Positions 6,177-11,263 of a DNA stretch of 11,263 bases are shown in pieces. Source of the DNA: Chloroflexota bacterium. Its GTDB lineage: Bacteria; Chloroflexota; Dehalococcoidia; SZUA-161; SpSt-899. The notes under the pieces were generated by a model, which saw only the letters and a list, made by a program, of their open reading frames with translations, did no database searches and was not told the DNA's origin. Every line of letters starts with the position of its first letter. Position 1 is the stretch's first letter. The stretch covers positions 1 to 11,263 of the forward strand of contig JABHWQ010000164.1 of NCBI GenBank assembly GCA_018657655.1. The letters run 5' to 3'. The position numbers and the translations under genes were made by a program.

Positions 6177-8356
6177 AACAACTCGTACAAAACTTCAAAT
6201 CCGGGGGACTGAAACTCATCGAAGTTCCTGCTCCTCAAGTGAAACTTGGAGGATTACTGGTTCAGAATGTGAATTCCGTCGTCAGTATAGGTACTGAAAA
6301 ACTGATGATGGATTTTGCCAAGAAGAGTCTTTTGGGCAAGGCTCTTGCAAGACCTGACCTCACTCGACAGGTAATCGACTTTGCTAAAAATGAGGGTTTG
6401 CTCAAAGCCTACCAACAAGCGACCAGCCGTTTGGATAACCTTACTCCCCTTGGTTATAGCTCTTCTGGGGTTGTACTGGATGTGGGCGAGGGCATTAACG
6501 ATTTCAAAAAAGGGGACAGAGTGGCATGTGCCAGAGGCGGCTTTGCTTCGCACGCTGAAGTTATTCTTGTCCCTGAAAACCTCTGCGTAAAAGCCCCTGA
6601 CAATGTCGCTTTTGAGAGTGCTGCCTTTGCGACCGTAGGTGCCATCGCACTCCATTCGATAAGGCTCTGTGAAGCTAGTCTGGGAGACAGAGTCGCTATC
6701 ATTGGACTTGGGTTATTGGGGCAACTAGCCGTGCAGATTGCCAAAGCAGCAGGCTACCAGGTTTTTGGGGTGGATAGCGATCCGGGCAAGGTCTCTTTAG
6801 CGAATCAGCTAGGTTTGGATGATAGCGCCATCGCCGGTAAAGATGATGTTATCTGTAAATCAGAGAGTATTACAAAAGGTCACGGATTCGATGCTGTGAT
6901 TATTTTGGCAAGCGCGTCAAGCAACGAGCCTCTTGAGGTTGCCGCTGAAATCTGCCGTCATAAGGGCAAAATCGTTGTGCCGGGAATGGTAAAACTGGAT
7001 GTTCCCAGACAGACTTTTTACCAAAAAGAATTGAGCTTGGTTGTCTCGAAAGGATGGGGGGCAGGATTTGATGATCCCATTTATGAGTTGAAAGGAATTG
7101 ATTACCCCCACGCTTATGTTCGCTGGACAGAGCGAAAGAATATGGAACAATTCCTCGATCTGGTTAGCGAAGGCAAGGTCCAGATTGAGCCACTGATAAC
7201 TCACAAATTCAAAATAGATGAAGCTGAAAGCGCCTACAAAACAATGACTGAGGACAAGTCCGGACAATTTATAGGCGTTCTCTTTAGTTATAATGCCCTG
7301 GAAAAGGAATCCCTGGCCCCCAGAATTCAACTCATGAAGATAGCAAAGACCGAAAAACCAAAGAGAAAAACAAACGTAGGGCTGATTGGGGCAGGGGCTT
7401 TCGCCACTGGCACAATGCTTCCTCTCATCAAAAAGCTATCTTCTGTCAATAGCAGGGGAATCGCTACGGCAACAGGACTTACCGGCAAGCATGCAGGAGA
7501 TAAATTCGGTTTCGAGTATTGCACTACCGACTATAAAGAACTCCTAAATGACCCGGAGATCGATTGCATTCTCATTGCTACAAGACATGATTTGCACGCA
7601 GGGTTTGTAACAGAATCACTTAAGCACGGAAAAGACGTGTTTGTGGAGAAGCCATTGGCTTTGACACACGATGAGCTTAAGAAGATTATTGCTGTATACG
7701 AAGAGAGTCCCCATAGACTTATGGTAGGTTTCAACAGGCGTTTCTCGCCCTTCACTCAAAAAGCAAAAGAACTAATCAGTGGCATTGGCGAACCGTTAGT
7801 GATCAACTGCCGGGTAAATGCTGGTCCGGTTCCCAAGGAGAGCTGGGTACACGACTCATCTCAGGGCGGAGGAAGGATACTCGGCGAGGTCTGCCATTTT
7901 GTCGATCTGACCCAGTTCTTAACCGGGTCTTTGCCGATCAAGGTATTTGCAGAATCCCTCCGAGAAGCCGGCATCTATAATCCTGATGAGAATGTTGTGA
8001 TAACGATTACTTTTGCAAATGGATCACTTGCGTCTGTGACATATATAGCTAACGGGGACAAGTCATTTCCTCGGGAGAGAGTGGAGATTTTCGGGGGCGG
8101 TTCGGTGTGCGTTATCGAAAACTACAAATCATTGGTCTTCACTCACAAAAGCAAAAAGAAGAAGATGCGAGCATTTAGTAAAGACAGTGGGCACAAATCC
8201 GAATTCGCTACGTTTTTCTCTGCGATAGAGCAGGGCCAGCTCATGCCCGTCGATTTTAAAGAGTACATTTCTACTACCCTTGCGACTTTTTGTATCGAAG
8301 AATCGCTTTCGAAAGGCGTTCCCGTCAATGTAGATGTGATGAATTATTCGAAGTGA
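6173..8356 (+). CDS. Bi-domain oxidoreductase: MDR (zinc-type dehydrogenase-like) fused to Gfo/Idh/MocA
   Basis: A 727-residue fusion of two NAD(P)-dependent oxidoreductases. Residues 1 to about 365 form a medium-chain dehydrogenase-like domain: PLGYSSSGVVLDVGEG, KKGDRV, GGFASHAEVILVPENL, then the cofactor motif IGLGLLGQLAVQIAKAAG starting near 177. The usual zinc-ligand pattern with GHE is not visible, so this half may be zinc-independent. After a lysine-rich linker (KTEKPKRKTN, about 392-401), a Gfo/Idh/MocA domain starts with VGLIGAGAFA (402-411), has the catalytic-region VEKPLAL (E492-K493-P494), GFNRRFSPF and GGRILGEVCHFVDL, and runs to the end. There is no frameshift or internal stop. 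The fusion is a known architecture in polysaccharide loci, but its reaction is not established to my knowledge; sugar oxidation/reduction of a WecB-derived intermediate is inference based on the ATGA overlap with the gene before it. Confidence 0.94.
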   Translation: MKQLVQNFKSGGLKLIEVPAPQVKLGGLLVQNVNSVVSIGTEKLMMDFAKKSLLGKALARPDLTRQVIDFAKNEGLLKAYQQATSRLDNLTPLGYSSSGVVLDVGEGINDFKKGDRVACARGGFASHAEVILVPENLCVKAPDNVAFESAAFATVGAIALHSIRLCEASLGDRVAIIGLGLLGQLAVQIAKAAGYQVFGVDSDPGKVSLANQLGLDDSAIAGKDDVICKSESITKGHGFDAVIILASASSNEPLEVAAEICRHKGKIVVPGMVKLDVPRQTFYQKELSLVVSKGWGAGFDDPIYELKGIDYPHAYVRWTERKNMEQFLDLVSEGKVQIEPLITHKFKIDEAESAYKTMTEDKSGQFIGVLFSYNALEKESLAPRIQLMKIAKTEKPKRKTNVGLIGAGAFATGTMLPLIKKLSSVNSRGIATATGLTGKHAGDKFGFEYCTTDYKELLNDPEIDCILIATRHDLHAGFVTESLKHGKDVFVEKPLALTHDELKKIIAVYEESPHRLMVGFNRRFSPFTQKAKELISGIGEPLVINCRVNAGPVPKESWVHDSSQGGGRILGEVCHFVDLTQFLTGSLPIKVFAESLREAGIYNPDENVVITITFANGSLASVTYIANGDKSFPRERVEIFGGGSVCVIENYKSLVFTHKSKKKKMRAFSKDSGHKSEFATFFSAIEQGQLMPVDFKEYISTTLATFCIEESLSKGVPVNVDVMNYSK

Positions 8357-8522
8357 TCAGCCAGAAAAACTGCACAGATAGGGTATTTGGTTTGGATTCC
8401 CTTTGGCAAACGTCTCCGAGAGGCTAACCGAAAGAAGTCCCTTGTTGGAATCAACTCTACCGTACAAACTTAACAGTTGATAAATGAGTTTAGTGCCAAG
8501 CGAAAACAGGATAGTCGCAAGA
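8357..8522. other. Largest intergenic gap (up to 166 bases), no clear regulatory element
   Basis: This is the only gap over 100 bases between genes in the block. A small possible hairpin pairs 8412-8416 with 8420-8424 around a three-base loop, but there is no T-tract after it, so it is not a convincing terminator. No well-spaced -35/-10 pair was found. It coincides with a fall in GC content and may be a module junction. Confidence 0.5.
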
Positions 8523-9968
8523 ATGCGTATTCACTTGATTAATCCAAGAAACAGAGTGTGGAGTCCCAATGTATGGGTCCCGCTAGGTTTGCTATACGTT
8601 GCAGCGGCGTTAGAGCAAGAAGGCCACTATGTAGAGATCATTGACTTGAATGCTGAACGATTGAAGGATATAGATATACGAAGGAGAGTGGAAAGTGCTG
8701 ATGTTGTAGGAATAACCGGTATGGTTACTGAATTTGCAGAAGTTATCAGGCTGGTTGACATGGTCAAAAACGCCAATGATAGTGCACGAGTAGTTGTCGG
8801 AGGTCCTCTGGCAACAACATTCCATCGAGAATTGCTCGAAGCCTCCAAAGCAGATTTTGTGGTTGTTGGGGAGGGTGAGCGAACAGCAGTGAACCTCATA
8901 TCTGCCATCGGGCAAAGTGGGGGATTCTCCGATATTAAAGGAATCGCGTACAGGAATAGCGACAAAATCATTGTTGCTGAAGCAATGGAACCGATCTCTG
9001 ATTTGGATGACATTCCATTTCCTGCAAGACATCTCATAAATATGGACCGACTCACCCAAAACCATTTTAGGAACTTCGGTCTTAAAATTAAGGGTTTTGG
9101 GGATATCAGAAGTACGAATTTAGTTTCAAGCAGAGGATGCCCTTACAGTTGCACATTCTGTTTCAAGGATATGTGGGGAACTAAATGGAGGGCGCGGAGT
9201 GCTAAGAATATCATCGAAGAAATGGATTTGTTGTACAACGAGTATGGCATAAATGGGTTTGTTTTCAATGATGATACTTTTGTTTTGGACAGGAGAAGAG
9301 TCTTTGAATTGTGTAGTTTGATAAAGGGCAAAGGTTTGGATGTGATTTGGTATTGCAATGGACGAGCGAACCTTATGCAAGAAGATTTGCTAAAGGCAAT
9401 GTACGATGCCGGATGCAGAGGAATTGCATATGGAATAGAGTCAGGAAATCAGCAAATACTGGATTCAATGAAGAAGAGTATTACGCTCGATCAGGTGAGG
9501 GATGCAGTTAGGTGGACGAAAGAAGCAGGAATCCACGTCAGTGGGTATTTTATGATCGGGATGTTGGACGAAACTAAGGAGACAATTCGGGATACAATTG
9601 CTTTTGCCAAAGAACTCAAACTGGATTTTTACGGCTTTTCTATAACTACGCCTCTTCTCGGCACTGAGTTGTACAATATCGCCGAGGAAAGAGGGTTAAT
9701 ACAAAGAGAGAATACTCTGTTTAAAGAATGGAGCTTTGAAGTCAATACAAATCTAACACGCGATTGCACAGACGATGACCTCGTTTCATTCAAGAATGAG
9801 TTATTCAGGGAGTTTCATCTCAAGAAATTTGGCAGATTCTATATCGTTAATCCCACTTTGTTGAGAGGAATGACAAAGGTTCTCCTCTCGCTTCGAAGCA
9901 AAGAAGAAGCGGCCGAAGTGTTTAGAAAGATTAAAGGTATAATACGATCATATTGGCATAAGGCTTAA
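8523..9968 (+). CDS. B12-binding domain radical SAM protein (BchE/HpnP-like architecture), substrate unknown
   Basis: About 481 residues from the ATG at 8523; an in-frame ATG at 8484 would add 13 residues. The later start is preferred because MRIHLINPRNRVWSPNVWVPLG is the usual opening of this family, though AGG at 8508-8510 is a weak, distant ribosome site. Counting from 8484, the N-terminal cobalamin-binding-like domain covers about residues 14-150, with VVVGGPLAT and DFVVVGEGERTA; the classical DxHxxG motif is not seen, which is common in this class. The radical SAM cluster motif CPYSCTFC has C219, C223 and C226, binding a 4Fe-4S cluster. Later blocks FNDDTFVLD, AYGIESGNQQIL and GYFMIGMLDETKETI are typical of the TIM-barrel half. 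Relatives methylate or rearrange lipids, tetrapyrroles and natural products. Its place among sugar genes suggests sugar or lipid-carrier modification, which is inference. Confidence 0.92.
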   Translation: MRIHLINPRNRVWSPNVWVPLGLLYVAAALEQEGHYVEIIDLNAERLKDIDIRRRVESADVVGITGMVTEFAEVIRLVDMVKNANDSARVVVGGPLATTFHRELLEASKADFVVVGEGERTAVNLISAIGQSGGFSDIKGIAYRNSDKIIVAEAMEPISDLDDIPFPARHLINMDRLTQNHFRNFGLKIKGFGDIRSTNLVSSRGCPYSCTFCFKDMWGTKWRARSAKNIIEEMDLLYNEYGINGFVFNDDTFVLDRRRVFELCSLIKGKGLDVIWYCNGRANLMQEDLLKAMYDAGCRGIAYGIESGNQQILDSMKKSITLDQVRDAVRWTKEAGIHVSGYFMIGMLDETKETIRDTIAFAKELKLDFYGFSITTPLLGTELYNIAEERGLIQRENTLFKEWSFEVNTNLTRDCTDDDLVSFKNELFREFHLKKFGRFYIVNPTLLRGMTKVLLSLRSKEEAAEVFRKIKGIIRSYWHKA

Positions 9969-9970
9969 TA

Positions 9971-11122
9971 ATGAGGATTTTGAAGGTGACTTCAACCCTT
10001 TCACCATTACACGGGGGTGGAGTAGTCGAAGTTGCGAGCAGGTTATCAGAGGCCTTAGTCCAGAGAGGTCACCGGGTTAGTGTGTATACCAGTGATTTCG
10101 AATGGGACCAGGAATATGTAGATTCTCTATCCTCCGTAAACGTTTCCCCTTTTCACATATGGTTAGATCCAACCAAATTTCGCTTTACACCAAGCCTAAT
10201 TTGGAAAGTTAAGAAAGAACTCAAAGAATTTGACATCATACATATGCATAACTATCGCAATTTCGCAAATATCGTAGTGCACCATTATGCCAGGAAATAT
10301 CGTATTCCTTATGTTCTACAGTCCCACGGATCAGCAGCAACCTACTTCCAAAAAGGGGCGTTAAAGAGGGTTTTCGATAAGCTATGGGGGTATAGAATTC
10401 TCAATGATGCTTCAACAACGTTCGCTGTTACCAAAACAGAAGCCCAACAATATATGGATATCGGGATAAGTCATAACAAAATCGATATTGTACCCAACGG
10501 AATCTCCCTTTCTGAATATGAAGAGTTACCGCCGAAAGGAGACTTTAGAAAACAATATGGTATAAGTAACGATGATACGATAATTCTTTATCTGGGCAGA
10601 GTAAATAAAATCAAAGGAATCGACTGTCTGGTAAAGGCCTTTGCCCAGCTGAGAAAAAATATCCCTGCAACAAAGCTCGTAATTGCAGGGCCGGATGATG
10701 GATATTTTTCAAGATTGAAAAATATCGTGTACGAGCTTGGCATTGAATGTGATGTAGTGTTTCCCGGACCCCTTCATGACAAAAATAAGATAAGTGCTTA
10801 TGTTGATGCGGCAGTATATGTCTTGCCCTCAAACTATGAGATATTCGGAATGACATTATTGGAGGCTTGGGCTTGCGGCACACCGGTAATAACCACTGAT
10901 CAATGCGGATTGGCTGACGTGGTGGCAAATAATCAAGCGGGATTGGTCGTCCCTTACGATTCAAACAGCCTCCATGACGCACTCTATCATATCCTGAACG
11001 ATGAGGAATGCCAACAGCGATTTGGGGAGAATGGGAAATCATTGGTGCGCAATCAGTTTAACTGGGAGAAAATCGCGAAGCAAGTAGAAGATATTTATGC
11101 TGGCAGTATTATATCAGCTTGA
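9971..11122 (+). CDS. Glycosyltransferase family 4 (GT-B, retaining)
   Basis: A complete 383-residue GT4 with no membrane helix or signal peptide. The N-terminal acceptor domain starts MRILKVTSTLSPLHGGGVVEV, with the glycine-rich loop, followed by HMHNYRNFANIV and QSHGSAATYF. The donor domain has VPNGISLSEYEE, ILYLGRVNKIKGIDCL, KLVIAGPDDGYF, and the GT4 E-x7-E motif at E290/E298 in EIFGMTLLE, then AWACGTPVITTD and GLVVPYDS. It ends with the usual FNWEKIAKQVEDIY helix. The start codon is two bases after the stop of the radical SAM gene, with AAGG at 9960-9963 as ribosome site, so the two are almost certainly co-transcribed. The donor and acceptor sugars are unknown. It is not close to the WbuB-like GT4 at 2748-3983. 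Confidence 0.94.
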   Translation: MRILKVTSTLSPLHGGGVVEVASRLSEALVQRGHRVSVYTSDFEWDQEYVDSLSSVNVSPFHIWLDPTKFRFTPSLIWKVKKELKEFDIIHMHNYRNFANIVVHHYARKYRIPYVLQSHGSAATYFQKGALKRVFDKLWGYRILNDASTTFAVTKTEAQQYMDIGISHNKIDIVPNGISLSEYEELPPKGDFRKQYGISNDDTIILYLGRVNKIKGIDCLVKAFAQLRKNIPATKLVIAGPDDGYFSRLKNIVYELGIECDVVFPGPLHDKNKISAYVDAAVYVLPSNYEIFGMTLLEAWACGTPVITTDQCGLADVVANNQAGLVVPYDSNSLHDALYHILNDEECQQRFGENGKSLVRNQFNWEKIAKQVEDIYAGSIISA

Positions 11123-11163
11123 TAGTTATTGAATTGAAACTGGGTATGGGATAGGGTGAGTTT

Positions 11164-11188
11164 GGCATTATAAAAGGGGACCACTAGG
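11164..11188 (+). repeat. Direct repeat copy 1 (25 bp, GGGGACCAC core)
   Basis: Starts GGCATTATAAAA and runs into the core GGGGACCAC. It aligns without gaps to copy 2, 34 bases downstream, with 19 of 25 positions identical by my hand alignment. Multiple short repeats near an end are a known property of IS21-family elements; the family assignment is inference. Confidence 0.7.
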
Positions 11189-11197
11189 GAGAAAAAC

Positions 11198-11222
11198 GGC
11201 ACTCATAAAGGGGACCACCTGG
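11198..11222 (+). repeat. Direct repeat copy 2 (25 bp, GGGGACCAC core)
   Basis: Starts GGCACTCATAAA and shares the core GGGGACCAC with copy 1. The 34-base start-to-start spacing is about three helical turns, so a protein bound at both copies would sit on nearly the same DNA face. It may be a transposase-binding end repeat. Confidence 0.7.
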
Positions 11223-11245
11223 AAATAAAAGTAATCCGGTATGCT

Positions 11246-11253
11246 GGAGGAGA
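11246..11253 (+). promoter_or_regulatory. Shine-Dalgarno-like motif at window edge
   Basis: GGAGGAGA is an excellent ribosome-binding core. No ATG, GTG or TTG follows within the ten remaining bases, so the gene it might serve begins outside the window, if at all. Confidence 0.35.
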
Positions 11254-11263
11254 TTCCAGAGCC

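Larger units (their letters stand above)
11123..11263. other. Non-coding tail after the last glycosyltransferase; possible start of an insertion sequence
   Basis: No coding region is visible in these 141 bases and no terminator hairpin follows the GT4 stop at 11122. The stretch contains two direct repeats (listed separately) and, at 11246-11253, GGAGGAGA, a near-perfect Shine-Dalgarno motif whose start codon would fall at or past the window edge. An alternative ATG at 11241 opens a frame that runs off the window after seven codons (MLEEIPE) and cannot be judged. Confidence 0.5.

Noticed and set aside
6381..6590. Plus-strand 69-codon frame inside the fused oxidoreductase
   Set aside because: Fully nested in another frame of a clear domain and without a known motif.
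8401..8434. Possible hairpin or terminator after the fused oxidoreductase
   Set aside because: The central stem is five pairs including a G-T pair, the outer stem needs a bulge, and no T-run follows.
8442..8468. Possible sigma-70 promoter before the radical SAM gene (TTGTTG or TTGGAA with TACAAA)
   Set aside because: Spacers are 15 and 12 bases, too short, and both boxes are poor matches.
8610..9065. Minus-strand open frame of 151 codons opposite the radical SAM gene
   Set aside because: It lies wholly inside a well-supported gene on the other strand, and its translation shows no recognisable domain; a shadow frame.
10611..11042. Minus-strand open frame of 143 codons opposite the last GT4
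   Set aside because: Overlaps the conserved donor-binding half of the GT4; translation is low in recognisable structure.
11164..11222. Two repeats considered as a CRISPR array
   Set aside because: Only two imperfect copies with a 9-base space between them; no CRISPR spacer length and no cas genes.

Overview
The window is a one-directional (+ strand) block of nine bacterial- or archaeal-type genes that reads as part of a surface-polysaccharide or glycoconjugate locus. It holds nucleotide-sugar enzymes (three short-chain epimerase/dehydratase genes, one UDP-GlcNAc 2-epimerase), a fused two-domain oxidoreductase, three glycosyltransferases (one GT2, two GT4) and a cobalamin-binding radical SAM enzyme. 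Spacing is operon-like, from a 4-base ATGA overlap to gaps of about 60 bases; the only larger gap is at 8357-8522. The host cannot be named. Several starts carry bacterial Shine-Dalgarno motifs, AGA/AGG/ATA codons are common, and hand-counted GC samples give about 40-51%. The radical SAM/B12 enzyme would fit an anaerobe or microaerophile, but that is inference.

Layout. 1-799: 3' part of a UDP-sulfoquinovose synthase-like (SQD1/Agl3-type) gene, cut by the window edge. 860-1765: GalE-like epimerase. 1797-2741: polyprenyl-phosphate-type GT2 with two C-terminal membrane helices. 2748-3983: WbuB-like GT4. 4017-5009: second epimerase/dehydratase. 5037-6176: WecB-type UDP-GlcNAc 2-epimerase. 6173-8356: fusion of a medium-chain dehydrogenase-like domain and a Gfo/Idh/MocA domain. 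8523 (or 8484)-9968: B12-binding radical SAM protein. 9971-11122: GT4. 11123-11263: non-coding tail with two direct 25-bp repeats resembling the end of an insertion sequence, followed by a strong Shine-Dalgarno-like motif at the window edge.

How the genes may work together (inference): the epimerases, WecB and the fused oxidoreductase would build one or more unusual activated sugars, possibly including a sulfonated hexose and a ManNAc-derived sugar. The GT2 may load a sugar onto a polyprenyl phosphate carrier, and the GT4 enzymes would extend the glycan. The radical SAM enzyme may modify a sugar or lipid. No flippase, polymerase, ligase or chain-length regulator is visible, so the locus probably continues beyond the window. 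The least explained part is the run 4017-9968, where a tightly spaced epimerase-WecB-fused oxidoreductase trio is followed by a B12 radical SAM enzyme of unknown substrate.
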